Positions 1 through 10,845 are shown, counted from the stretch's first letter. The stretch: DNA of 64,000 nt from Naematelia aurantialba (GCA_021527695.1 JAKFAO010000005.1:1-64000); one strand, 5' to 3'. Numbers and translations: made by a program. The notes: a model not told the origin generated them from the letters alone.

Positions 1-97
1 CCCCCTAACCCCTAACCCCCTAACCCCCTAACCCCCTAACCCCCTAACCCCCTAACCCCCTAACCCCCTAACCCTATAACCCCCTAACCCCTAACCC
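1..97. repeat. Telomere repeat array, (CCCCCTAA)n
   Basis: Tandem CCCCCTAA units, with a few CCCCTAA and one degenerate CCCTATAA variant near the inner edge, fill the first ~97 bases and then stop. The C-rich strand reads 5'->3' inward, which is the orientation expected at a left chromosome end. The unit TTAGGGGG is the Cryptococcus-type telomere repeat, which points to Tremellomycetes. The array is short because the window or assembly starts inside it. Confidence 0.95.
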
Positions 98-152
98 ATC
101 ACGTAACGCATCTCCCAGCCCCATCCCCCGGCAGCCGACTCCACCGGTCGAG

Positions 153-1709
153 ATGCCTGCTATGGATATAGCCCCCATGGACGAGGAACAGCCAGCACCG
201 GCAGAGGAAACTCTGGTTCAGACCGTGCCGGTAGACCTGCCGTACAAGAACGAGTTCACCATCCTGACCGACCTGTCTGCCCAGTCAGCACCGATAACCG
301 GCCTTCACCCACAACCTGTAGATGTCGACCGATGGGAACTTGTCATCTCACCCAGGGAATATCTAAAGCGGTTCAAGGATACACTCGCAACGGTCCAGCT
401 GATAAGCCGAGCACCCCACCGCAAGTTGCATACTACGTATCACCGTGGTCCCCAGTTCAACAAATGGCTTCTTCTAGCCCAAGCCAACCACCAGATGTGG
501 ATCGACCCCAAATACAAGGAACCGTTCTTTGACAGCCTCGACGAGTACCAGACAGCACAGCCAGGAAAGCTCCCGTTACAGGCCAGCCTCGGAAATGTCC
601 ATATCTCGACCTCGGTATTTATTCACTGCCTCTGTGAAGCTGGATGCGACACGATACGGCTCAAGGCTTATGGGCAGAAGACCCCGCTAATAGATCGCTT
701 CCTCAATACGGAGCCTGCTCAGACCGACCACCGCTGGGCAGAGCACAACGAGTGGGACATCGGCCAGAGCTTCTCCTCCCCGTTCATCTGGCTGTTCGGG
801 TCGGCAACCGGCCAGAGACATGGCTTGACACACTACCCCATGCTGGTACCGGGATCAGGTAACTACGGCACTGTCAAGCTGGCAGCCACTCATCAAGCCC
901 GCCACTTCTCTGTCAAAGTCTACCCGAGGGTTGTACACGTAATCAAGTCCTTCAACAGCCGGCTGCAGGGGTCCGTACCAAAGTCCCTCCAGGGGGTACG
1001 GAACCAGGTCGCATCCAGTCTACGCATGATCCACAGCCTTACCAGTAAGGACGACCTCGCCCTGGGCGGTTTCCGTATAGAAGTCACCGTCAAAGCTCCC
1101 AGTCTCAGGTCGGCCAGCCATATCGTCAAGGCAACGGGCTTCTTGAACCCAAGCTACTGGCTGGGGGTCGGGAATGGACCCCATGCTACTTACCGCCTCA
1201 CCGCCAACCTCGTAACAAGGGAGGGTCTGCTCGCTAATGCCCACTGGGTCTACGAGCAGGCCACACAGGCCGACATGTTCCGAGGCAGTGCGGCAGACCA
1301 CCCCACCAAGGCCCAGACCCAAGCCCTGACAGACATCCTCAACGCCGTTGGCTGGAATGCCGGGATAAGGTCACCGACTAAGTCCCTCGATCCTGATGCT
1401 TGGTGGCACTCAACTCCCTCCTCCGACAGGTCGGACATCTTTAGGGAATTTACCAGGCAGTACCAGACAGACGAGGAGATCCGGGACCTATTCGAACAAG
1501 CCAGGAGGAGCACGAATCCGTACGCCCTGCCTTGTAAGGCCCAGCCAGGCAACCCAGACCACCGCTACCAGGTCCACCTTCGGGCTCCATTCCGAGTACG
1601 ATGCTCAAACAAGGAGTGCAAGCATAAACTACAGAGGACCGCCCTCGTCCACTGGATCGCAGAGCTCGTTCAAGGAGGTGTTATCGATAGGACGGCACTT
1701 GGTGTCTGA
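153..1709 (+). CDS. Intronless telomere-adjacent protein of unknown function, possibly 5'-truncated
   Basis: A 518-residue uninterrupted frame begins only ~55 bp from the telomere repeat. I do not recognise the family. Visible features are an acidic, proline-rich N-terminus (residues 1-30), a mixed alpha/beta middle, a basic stretch around residues 290-330 containing GGFRIEVTVK, and a C-terminal short cysteine/histidine patch (RCSNKECKHK, near residue 485) that could bind a metal. The frame has no stop from the ATG back to position 72, inside the telomere repeat, where a TAA at 69-71 closes it. The protein may therefore once have been longer and been cut by telomere addition. It has no introns, unlike almost every other gene here, which is typical of mobile or telomere-linked elements. 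Subtelomeric helicase-type elements are known in Cryptococcus, but I see no helicase motif, so that link is only a guess. Confidence 0.6.
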   Translation: MPAMDIAPMDEEQPAPAEETLVQTVPVDLPYKNEFTILTDLSAQSAPITGLHPQPVDVDRWELVISPREYLKRFKDTLATVQLISRAPHRKLHTTYHRGPQFNKWLLLAQANHQMWIDPKYKEPFFDSLDEYQTAQPGKLPLQASLGNVHISTSVFIHCLCEAGCDTIRLKAYGQKTPLIDRFLNTEPAQTDHRWAEHNEWDIGQSFSSPFIWLFGSATGQRHGLTHYPMLVPGSGNYGTVKLAATHQARHFSVKVYPRVVHVIKSFNSRLQGSVPKSLQGVRNQVASSLRMIHSLTSKDDLALGGFRIEVTVKAPSLRSASHIVKATGFLNPSYWLGVGNGPHATYRLTANLVTREGLLANAHWVYEQATQADMFRGSAADHPTKAQTQALTDILNAVGWNAGIRSPTKSLDPDAWWHSTPSSDRSDIFREFTRQYQTDEEIRDLFEQARRSTNPYALPCKAQPGNPDHRYQVHLRAPFRVRCSNKECKHKLQRTALVHWIAELVQGGVIDRTALGV

Positions 1710-1945
1710 CCCACGATTTGCTTCCGTCCTTGGGGGTCACCTTGTCGACGTGAGCGAAGATCCTCGATATCTCTTTCCACATCTTGACCATGCATGTTTC
1801 ATTGACATATTCTGGTAGGCACCACCGCCCTCGACCAGCCCATGCCATTGATCATGCATTCCATGCATGATCATTCGGTGCCCCCGTCCCGGAATCGGGT
1901 TGTAACCCGGGAAGTGAGAATTAGGCATTGATCTTCTATAGCTAT

Positions 1946-3576
1946 CTATGCCTTGCTGATTCCCAATACAACGTTCTCCGTTGACTGTAGGCGTTCCTTG
2001 GTGAAAAAATACGGCGCAGGCAGACCGGCGTCTCCCAGCACGTCGAGACCGGCCTGACCTACTTTGTCGGATAGCATAAGTTCTGCTAAAGCATAGGAGC
2101 ACCCAAATATGCGGCTGTGATGTCAGTCATACACGTCACATGATTACTCACCACATGCCGTGACCGTGGAAGCCAGCACTGACGAACAGGCCGTCGGGCT
2201 TGACCGGGTGTTGCCCGACGAAAGGCAGAGCATCGCTCGAGTAACCGAGGACTAGGGGTCAACACATCTCTAGGCATGGTGCTCACTTCCCGTCCAAACT
2301 CTGTCCACATTCGAAGTGGCATGCGGCCAATTCACGAGATGTCTTGGCAAGTAGTTGGTAAAGTGCTCGGGTGCGCCGGGCCTAACCCTCAGCAAATAGC
2401 TCCTGGCGCGTAACTCACAATTGCTGTGAATCGTCGACATTGCCGTACCAGGAACTGAGGTCGTGTTTATAAGTCGACTTTGCCCCCCCTAGGATCATCT
2501 CCTTTCTGCCCTCTTGGCGACTGATCATATACTCTCCCGTGTCTCCATATTTGAATGCAAAGGAGGTAAATAGTGGGCGGAAGACTTTAGACGAGGGGGT
2601 ATCTGGCAGCTGTGTCGTCGCCGGGAGTAGGGATGACGCCGTGCCGCGGATCGCCATCACCTTGTTACGCATCTCGTGCAGAAGATGGGACGTGTATCCG
2701 TTTGTGCACAGCGCAACCTTGGTTGCCGAGATTCGCCCCCGCTTGGTGGAAACGACATGCTGCCCGTTGGCCAACGAGGCAAGCTCTAGCACTGGGGTTG
2801 TCGTTTGCAGGTTGAAGCTGCCTCCTCCGGCCTTGGCCATTTTGATGCAGCGCTCCAAAAGGCCAATCGCTAGCTTGTACGGCCAAATGCTGGCGACGCG
2901 GTATGTACAGCCCCAATGTCCGCCCTTCACCCCGCTGACGCGCTGCAGCTCCTCCGTATCCGCCAACTCGCGGAGCTTGGCGACGTCATCGGGCCAGTCA
3001 GTCTTCCGCTCGTGATAGCCCTTCTTTGCGGTTGCCGCGCACTCCTCAGTCATGCAGACATCGTATGCCGAAGTGACGTGGAACGAGCACGAAATCGGAT
3101 CCTCTTCGAGAAACTTGATGTACCGCGCCAGGTGATCGGTTTCAAAATTGACGAGCTGGTTAGCGACGGTCGCACCGAACTTGGCTTTGCGGCCAGGATC
3201 TAGGGGTTAGATTGCATTCTCACTCTTACTCACAGCTTATGTATGGCTGTAGGATCGTCAACCGTCGTGTTCATCTGACAGGATCGCCAGAGTCGCTCAC
3301 ATCTGTTTTGACCTGCCCGCCGTTCCTGGCGGTCGCGCCGCTGCATGTCTCCCGTGCTTCAAGCATCACTATCTTCAAGGATGGTCTCGCCTTGAGAAGA
3401 TTATATGCCAGGAAGCTGCCCGACAAGCCCGAGCCAATTATCACCACATCGGTAGCTGGCGGCAGCTCCTCAGTCGAACGGTATCGGTCGAGGCGAGAGC
3501 GCTCCGAGAGCCAGAATGGCTCAGTGGAGTCTTCAACGGGCAGACCGGCAGGATCAAGGTCTTCGGGATAGGGCAT
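1946..3576 (-). CDS. FAD-dependent oxidoreductase (DAO family)
   Basis: Predicted flavin amine or amino-acid oxidase of the DAO fold, close in pattern to the gamma-glutamylputrescine oxidase/DadA group. The first exon (3301-3576) carries the FAD-binding motif VVIIGSGLSG, then LEARETCSGATARNGGQ, which is the usual flavin-attachment neighbourhood. A 13-nt microexon (3234-3246) restores the expected KTDPYISYPG sequence. The large third exon is 2419-3199, and later exons from 2381 add WTG, ILGYSSDALPFVG and SAGFHGHGM, the conserved C-terminal FAD/substrate region. The protein ends at TAG 1946-1948 and is about 470-480 aa, normal for the family. No signal peptide is visible. It is divergent from the dehalogenase-like gene at 3864 across 287 bp. 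A second DAO gene lies at 46-47.9 kb. The substrate is not predictable. Confidence 0.85.
3234..3246 (-). other. 13-nt microexon of the DAO oxidase gene
   Basis: The exon CCATACATAAGCT is flanked by a CTACAG acceptor and a GTGAGT donor. Joining it between the exon ending at 3301 and the exon starting at 3199 keeps the frame and gives DPYISYPG, matching the DAO-family pattern after the GGQ/GGH motif. Without it the reading frame is lost. Confidence 0.75.
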
Positions 3577-3863
3577 GGCGCGATGGGCAACGAGGCGGTG
3601 ACGAGAATAGAGAAGCGTTGGATAGCGCGTTGAAGATGTTAGAGGTCAGAGACCCGGAGACGTCCTGCAGAGTCTGGATTCTCAATCCAGCCGTCGGATA
3701 ACATGGGTTTTATCGATAATTGTCAGACTATTTCTTGGATAACCTAGGGGAAACCCTTATTCTAACCTAGGCGGCGGATAAGCCGCCCGGAATACACTTC
3801 GATATGTCATTACGTCGGAAGTCGGCCAACATTCTCATTCTCGTTCTTCGTTGTCTTGCCAGA
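3577..3863. promoter_or_regulatory. Shared divergent promoter, DAO oxidase / HAD dehalogenase
   Basis: A 287-bp region lies between two start codons facing away from each other. Nothing specific is recognisable apart from an imperfect inverted stretch around CCTAGG (two copies, near 3744 and 3766). Co-regulation of the two genes is inferred from layout only. Confidence 0.4.
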
Positions 3864-4755
3864 ATGCCCACTGCGTTTTGTAAGTACAACGCACCAAACG
3901 AACAAGCTGGCTGACAGGCATCGCAGTTGATATCGTAGGTACCTGCTGTAAGCTTGGTGTCCTCCTCAAATGCCTCGGTCGTTGCTAATCTATGTCGCAG
4001 TCTCCTACTCCTCAGCCGAGGAAGCCATCCAGGTCAAGCTTGGTGAAAAGCTCGCCAAATACAACCTCACCGGGTCCTTCGTGTTCAACCTCTGGCTTGC
4101 GGCCAACGAGCGCGACGCGGCGTACATGAGCACCACCAATCGGCCAAAGATCCAAGGCGAACCCCTGAGTAGCTGGCATCTGACGCTCCCTCGGATCCTC
4201 TATCAGATAGGGGTCCCTCCCGCTGAAGTCGACGAGTGGCTCAACGAAGCAGATATACAGTGGATAATCGACGAGTATCTCTACAACCTGAAACCCCGAC
4301 CTGGCTTAGCCGAGATGCTCGAGACGCTAGAAGCAGGTGGAATCGAGTTTTGGTGCTGCTCTGGAGCCAGCGTTGCCCGCGTCAAAAACTACTTTGACCG
4401 CGCGGGCATTCCTATGCCGTTGGAGCGAATCTGGGATGTGACGCCAGTCGGCACGCACAAGCCCGACCTTAAAGTCTACCAGTATTTGATGAAGGAATGG
4501 AAGGCGAAGAAGCCCGATGAGGTTCTGATCTTTGGAGGTGTGTGGGTTCATTCCAAACACTGCCGTGACTGACATTGATTAGCGTCTCACGCTTGGGATG
4601 TGGCTGGTGCCAAAGAATGCGGCTTCCAAACGGCGTACACAACCGAGTACGAACATTACGCGTGCGTGCCAATGTGGGGACAGCACGATGTTGTTGCGCC
4701 CGGTCTCGCCGAACTCGGCAAAGCAATGGTTGCAAAGTGGGGCAAGAAGAATTGA
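3864..4755 (+). CDS. HAD superfamily hydrolase, type II 2-haloacid dehalogenase-like
   Basis: Four exons (3864-3879, 3927-3947, 4001-4537, 4583-4755) give a protein of about 248 aa. The tiny first exons rebuild HAD motif I as FDIVGTC, with the nucleophile Asp at about residue 7. Motif II is WCCSGAS, motif III is the Lys in THKPDLKVY, and motif IV is GGASHAWDVAGAKECG, a version typical of L-2-haloacid dehalogenases. The family hydrolyses carbon-halogen bonds of short 2-haloacids through an Asp-ester, although fungal members often have unknown natural substrates. No targeting signal is seen, so it is probably cytosolic. It is divergent from the DAO oxidase, so the two may act in one catabolic route, but that is inference. 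Confidence 0.85.
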
Positions 4756-5348
4756 TAACTGGGTAGTAGAAGGAAACGCCGACAAGATTAATCACTTTGA
4801 ATGGACAGATATTACGGGCACCCATAACTTACGGCTGCCGCCTTAGTGCCCATGATTCAAACTCCTTTGCACTTTGTGCCGGGCAAGAATAAGTTCGCGT
4901 CGCTTGTGATCTAGCGAGCTCAAATCCTCGTTGATTTGACTCTTTCGAACGGATGCCTGCTGTTGATCCCAACGTCACGATCTCGGTGGTGGACTGCGTT
5001 ACTAATACGCGCAACACCGTTTTCCCGCCAGTTAGTGGGAGATCCCCCCCACCTTCCCCCCGCGCGGAATCACAGGTCTTCCTTCATCTACATATTGAAC
5101 GTCTACTTGAACGTCTAAGCAGACGGCGTCAATCTGTTCCAGCTAATGCCCAAGCAGTGCATGACCTTAGTCTTCTCATTTGCCGCACTCTCGCATGTTG
5201 TCCACATACGTCTTCCAGGCCGATGAGACAGTGTCGCATGCTGTGGCTTCAACGCTGGCTTCTGGAGTGGCTCTTGTCCCAATTTCCGTCTCTGTACGGT
5301 ATCGAGCAACAGTTGAATACTCTATGCATTCCGATCGTCATCCAGTAG
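4756..5348. other. Convergent intergenic region
   Basis: 593 bp lie between the 3' ends of the dehalogenase and lamB-like genes. They contain short C-rich runs near 5045-5062. The small open frames have no recognisable motif or splice pattern. No gene is supported here. Confidence 0.5.
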
Positions 5349-6350
5349 TCATATTGGATTTAAACTGCTCAACTGCCCATCGTGCGCTTCCCCATCAGTA
5401 TTTGAGCATGCGCATAGTACGTACGCTGCGATGTTGGCAATGGCAGTAGGCATGTCCGAATGGAGGCAGATAGTGAAAGGTCGCCTAAGGAAGGGAAGTT
5501 TGAGTGGCTTGTTATTGATGTCAAAAGCTGAAACCGTCAGTCCGCGAAGGCCGAGCCCAGCTTACTCTCGCCCAAATAAAAAATCCGTTCGAGTTTGTCT
5601 TTGATCGATTGCTCGGTTGGAACACGACTCTCGGGAACACTTAGCAGCTTGCCAGAGGCGTCGTAGTCGATGTCGACAAAGAGTTCGGGCACAAACGGTA
5701 CGCCAAGCTCCGCGCAGATGATTTCGTGATTGGTCCCCGCGAGGCCATAGAATGGCAGTACGTTGGAAGGCGAGAGGGAGATGTGCGCCCGGAGGAACGA
5801 ACGCAAAAGAGCTGGATCATCCCGCAGCATGAAGTAGAGAGCGCCGTGTACCTAGGGTGAGTAGATGTCACTGTCATCTTGCACACCTTGACATGAGACA
5901 GCTGACTTCCCTCCGCTTCGACCATAGCTTTCAGCGCCCCGAGTTGATATCTGAGTAAGCAATGTCTATAGTAGGCCTTACAATGCTAACGAGAACACCT
6001 CCTCCGCTGTTACGTCGAATCGGCGCCGTCCGAATCCTTTGATGTCGTCAAGGCCAGGGTGAGCTCCAACTCGGACACCATGTTGGATGGCCAGCCGGAC
6101 CGTTTGGAGCATGGTCGTATGGTCACCGGCATGGAAACCACACGCGATGTTAGCTACGCCATCAGTCAATGTTCCTAGCCACAAGCCCACCATAGTCTAT
6201 CATGGGCATCAGGTCGGCATCAGGTCCTAGTTTCCACTTGGCAAAGCCCTGCCTGTTAGCTGATTATGAGGGACGATCCAAACAAACCTCGCCCATGTCA
6301 CAGTTGATCGATACTCGAGGTACCGGACTGTAGGTCAGAGCGGTCTCCAT
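5349..6350 (-). CDS. lamB: LamB/YcsF family protein (PxpA-like lactamase subunit)
   Basis: Six exons rebuild a protein of about 257 aa, the usual size for LamB/YcsF. Recognisable blocks are [11 protein letters not shown] at the N-terminus, [54 protein letters not shown] and, in the last exon, [17 protein letters not shown]. The conserved Asp, Cys and His residues of these motifs are present. Bacterial PxpA works with PxpB and PxpC as an ATP-dependent 5-oxoprolinase, and the Aspergillus nidulans relative is part of the lam locus for 2-pyrrolidinone use. The start is the ATG at 6350, giving [11 protein letters not shown] just before the first motif. The stop within 5537-5539 lies in the last clear intron, so the gene continues to TGA 5349-5351. 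The exact splice just before the C-terminus is uncertain. The gene is divergent from a biotin carboxylase with PxpB/PxpC-like domains. Confidence 0.85.
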
Positions 6351-6584
6351 GGCCGCATGCTAGGTTGTACTGCTGCTGCGTTCAAAACCTGGCCAAAACA
6401 GTTAGTTAGACTGAGGATTAGACACGGGTTATCATCGGCTAAAAGCTTGAACGCGTTTCCGTCGCTTGTGCTGCCGAGACCAATGTCCAGTGTCACATCC
6501 CCATGTCCCTATCCAATGCATGTAATCAATGAGCAGCAGGGCGCCTTCGCCGTGGTTTGGCAAGTCGTCTAAACCCTTGCAGAA
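6351..6584. promoter_or_regulatory. Divergent lam-type promoter with a GATA site and a CCAAT box
   Basis: 234 bp separate the two start codons. TTATCA at 6429-6434 is a reverse-strand TGATAA, which fits the fungal HGATAR consensus bound by nitrogen-regulatory GATA factors. CCAAT occurs at 6513-6517. The Aspergillus lam genes are under nitrogen metabolite control, so a GATA site would make sense, but a single hexamer is weak evidence. Confidence 0.35.
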
Positions 6585-9500
6585 ATGAAGCACAAGCTTC
6601 TCATTGCTAACAGGGGGGAGATTGCTCTTCGAGTGATCCGGTCGGCCGTCAAACTCGGCGTCCCCACAATTGCCATCTACACCCTTGCAGATGCGTCGAC
6701 CCCACACGTCTCACAGGCAGATGAGGCATACCTTATTGGCGATGGGAACGATCCACGAGGTTACCTGGACATCGAGGCAATTCTAGCAATCGCTCGGAGC
6801 AGCGGGGCGACTATGGTAGCCCCGGGGTATGGATTTCTCTCTGAGAATGCTGTGAGCAGGATGCTAGATGGCGAGAGCTGAGAACAGACGTTTGCAGCCG
6901 CCTGTGAGGCCAATGGTCTTGTCTTCTTAGGACCGACACCCCACCAGATGACATCGATGGGCCTGAAGCACGAAGCTAGAGCCGTCGCCATTAGAGCGGG
7001 TGTTCCAGTAGTACCAGGCTCAGACGGTGTTGTGGAAGAGCTTCAGGACGCCATACGGATAGCCAGGAACATCGGATATCCAATCTTGATCAAGGCTTCA
7101 GGGGGAGGCGGCGGCATGGGTATGCAGGTCTGCAGAGGTTAGTCTGAAGACCTGTTCTCATCTGACCGCTAGACGAAGCCGCTCTTGTCGCACATTTCGA
7201 GGCAACAAGAGCCAAGGGAGCGGTATGTGCAGTTCGGCAACGCTCGCTGAAATCCACAGGCACTTTTCAAGGAACCAGCCGTCTTTCTAGAAAAGTTTAT
7301 CACTCGCGCTCGGCACATCGAAGTGCAAATCTTTGGTAACGGGACTGGGCACGTTGTCCACTTTGGTGAGCGGGAATGCTCGGTCCAACGCAGGCATCAA
7401 AAAGTCATAGAGGAGTCACCCTGTGTGGCTTTCGCGTCCGACGCCGGCCAGCGTGAGATTCTCGCCAAGATTGTGGCTGACAACAGGTATACGCGAGAAG
7501 ATGTGTTCCGCAGCAGTCAACTTGGGAAGACTGATACAATACCGCTCGGCGGGAACGGTTGAATTTGTGGTGGACGTTGACTCCGCTGAGCTCAACTTCT
7601 ATTTCCTTGAGCTCAATGCCCGTATCCAGTGAGCCAAGAGGTCTTTTCCTTGCTGAGGTCAGAGTTGAGCATGGGGTAACCGAGGCTGTTCATCCTGGTC
7701 TCGATCTTGTGGAGCTTATGATCCGACAAGGCCTGGAGCTAACCGGCTCGCTCGACATATCAGAACTCGACCAAGCACCCCTGCTGGAGTCTCACGGGCA
7801 TTCGATTGAAGCACGAGTTTATTGCGAAAATCCAAAGGCTGGTTTCAAACCGAGTCCTGGCCAGCTACACCTCGTGGAGTGGGCTGATGTTGGAGAAGGC
7901 GGTCGGATTGACACCTGGGTCAAGGTGAGTAGGGCATTACTACACGCGCTGACCTTAGACGGGTACAATGGTCACACCACATTATGATCCCATGATCGCC
8001 AAGATTATCGTCCATGGTTCGACGAGGGACGTTGCTATTCGGCGAATGATCGACGTACTCTGCCGATCGAAGGTTACCGGCCCACCGACTAACATGGACT
8101 ATTGCCGAGCCGTCTTGTCAACGGAAGGTACGCAAAGCAGATGACGTCTCAGTGCTGACCCTCCAGCTTTCGCAACAGGGACCATTCACACCACCTTTCT
8201 GGACACTTTCGAATACAGTCCAACTGCCGTCGAGGTTTTATCTCCCGGAATGGCCACTACTGTGCAAGATCTGCCAGGTCGCTTTGTTGGTCTCGGGATA
8301 CCACGCGGCGGCCCAGCCGACATGCTCTCTTTCCAGGCTGCGAACGTGCTGGTCGGTAACAACAGGCTAACTGAAGCACTCGAGATCACCATGATTGGGC
8401 CCAAGCTGCTGTTTCATGCAGATGCTGTTGTGGCGATCACCGGGTGTCAGATGAAGGTTACGCTTGATAGTGAAGAGGTGCCGCAATGGTCGACCTTGTC
8501 GGTCCGCCGTGGTCAGGTTCTGCACATTGAAACAGCAGTGGGTGGAGAGATCTGAAGGTGACTAACGCTAGTTTAACAGTGGCATCCGTTCCTACTTGGC
8601 GATCCGGGGTGGCCTTACGAACACTGCATCCTTCCTGGGTAGCAAATCGACGTTCGTCGGTGCCTCTCTTGGTGGACATCTAGGTCGTGCACTTCTTGCA
8701 GGCGATCTCTTAGAAATCGCCCCCGTCAGTTCGGCGCCGACCGTGGCTTTGCCCCTATCGTCTTTGCCGCTTTTCTCTCACCACTGGGAAGTTGAGGTGT
8801 GTCCAGGCGCACAGTGGGATGAGAACTTCATTTCCAAGGAGGGTATGGAGGCGCTGCTGTCAGCCGATTGGAAGGTCACGCCAGCTTCCAATCGGTCTGG
8901 TTTGCGTCTGGAGGGCCCCCGCATTCGATGGGCGAGAACCGATGGAGGCGAAGGTGGCAGTCACCCGTCCAACATCATTGATCAAGGCAAGTTCCGGCCG
9001 TTGACAACTTGGGCTAAATTCCAGGCTACCCATTTGGTGCGCTCAACATGAATGGCGACACACCTGTGCTTTTCGGCGTCGACTCGCCAGACATGGGGGG
9101 TTTTGCCTGCGTCCTCGTAAGTCACGCTTGAGAGTGGCTACTAAGGACAGACTGTGGCAACAGGGAGCTTTTGGAAACTTGGCCAGATCCGTCCAGGAGA
9201 CACACTTCGATTTATCTGTATTTCACCCTCGGCAGCACCAGCCCTCGAAGCAGAAAACGAGCAATGGCTGTCGTGCCTGATGTCGCCTCGTAATGTCCCA
9301 ATGAGTACGGCACGCATCAACGCCTGCTTCCCATCAACATCTGTTCTACACCGAGTACCCGGCGCACAAGAACGGGCATTTCGCCAAGCGGGAGACCGCT
9401 TCGTGTTGTACGAGGTCGGATCGATGTCGCTAGACCTCAAAGACAGGGTTCGCGTCGAGTTGTGGGAGCGAGCAATGCGGTCCGCCAATATCTGTGGTGT

Positions 9501-10845
9501 TATCAATTTCAATACGTGCGTTCGCAGCTGCCTTGTGCAGTTTGACCCATCAGTCATTCCCATGGAAACGCTTGTCAACTGCATGAGCGAGATAGATGCC
9601 GGGCTGGCAAAGAGTCAAGATATGGAACTAGACATGAACATTCTTCGCTTGCCTGTCGTCCCTGATGACCGGTGGTGTCAGGAGGCGGTCCAACTCTACA
9701 TGGCGACAAGTAGAAAGGAGGCAGTCTACTTGCCCAGCAACATCGTAAGATTCATCTTCCAGGAAGAAAGCTTATTGGTCTCAGAAATATCTAGCCCGGA
9801 ACAACGGCGTTGAAGTCAACACCGTTGTCGATGCGCTTACCAAGACGCCTTGGCTTGTGATTGCTCGTGGTTTCTTCGCCATGCTTCCATTTATGATAGT
9901 GAGGCATCTGCCACCCCGTGACTCCGCTGAACATACGCAGCCAGTGAGGAGCTCTTGTCACGAAGTCGTCTGATGAGTAGCTGGACCCCCGCCGACGACT
10001 CGTGGCGCAGAAGTACAACCCGACAAGAACTCGTACGCCCGAAGGTGCAATCGGCCTTGCTGGAGTCATCGGCTCGTGAGTCACAATTATTAAGTATCTC
10101 TGACATCTTCAGTATATACCCTATAGCGTCAGCTGGCGGCTACCAGCTACTGGGTCGGACTTTGTCAACCTGGCAAGCGTGGGCAGAGAACCATTCTTTG
10201 GTAGAAAATTTCGACCAAATTGAGTTCTTTACCGTCACAGAAGAGGAATATGTCAAGGTGGGATACATGGACTTTCTCGTCGCTAACATCATCAGATCGA
10301 ACGGGCGTTCAAAGCGGGCATTTGGCAGCCAGAGCGGCGGAAAGCAACATTCAGCATGGCAAACTATCTCCGAATGGTGGATGAAACCCAGCCTGAGACT
10401 GATATATTCACGCAGCGTCAAGCAGTGGCGAGCCGCGAGGTGGCTGAGGAGTGAGTTGAACTCTGAGTGATTCTGGTTGACGTGAAGAGAGGAGGCTCTC
10501 TTCGCAAAATACCTGAAGGAGAAGGAGTCTACGGCTGAACAGGGCTCAATCGATGGTGAAATGGAAGGCGTGTTCATCCCGAGTCCACTCTATGCAAGCG
10601 TTTTCAAGGTCCTCGTCAAGCCCGGCGATCCGATCACCTCGGATCAGACTCATCTCATCGAGCTCGAGGCAATGAAGACATCGGTGAGTTAACAGTGGCA
10701 GCTGTAATGGCAGCATGGAGCTTAACACCGTCAATAGGTATTTGTTGCGGCCGGTGAGGGTATGGCAGGCCAAACGGTCCGCGGCGTGGCGGTTAAGGAG
10801 GGCGATTCGGTCACGCCGGGGACGCCGCTTGTCTTCGTAGGGTAA
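6585..10845 (+). CDS. Urea-carboxylase-like biotin enzyme (BC-PxpC-PxpB-BCCP), lactam-type
   Basis: Many small exons encode about 1,200 aa. Order of domains: biotin carboxylase ([17 protein letters not shown]-grasp loop [47 protein letters not shown]); AHS2/KipA/PxpC-like ([36 protein letters not shown]); AHS1/KipI/PxpB-like (FYEVGSM equivalent, [40 protein letters not shown]); and a C-terminal biotinyl domain with ELEAMKTS, whose Lys is the biotin site (~10.67 kb). This is the urea carboxylase layout. The allophanate hydrolase part of yeast DUR1,2 is absent and a LamB/YcsF gene sits divergently upstream, so a lactam or oxoproline-like substrate is more likely than urea. One intron at 7453-7486 is only 34 nt. 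The stop is TAA 10843-10845. Confidence 0.88.

Noticed and set aside
5537..5539. Stop codon that would end the LamB-like protein early
   Set aside because: It lies within an intron. Splicing GTAAGC to TTTCAG restores the expected C-terminal motif [12 protein letters not shown].
6585..10845. Yeast-type DUR1,2 urea amidolyase
   Set aside because: The biotin carboxylase and PxpB/PxpC-like domains match, but there is no allophanate hydrolase region upstream or downstream.
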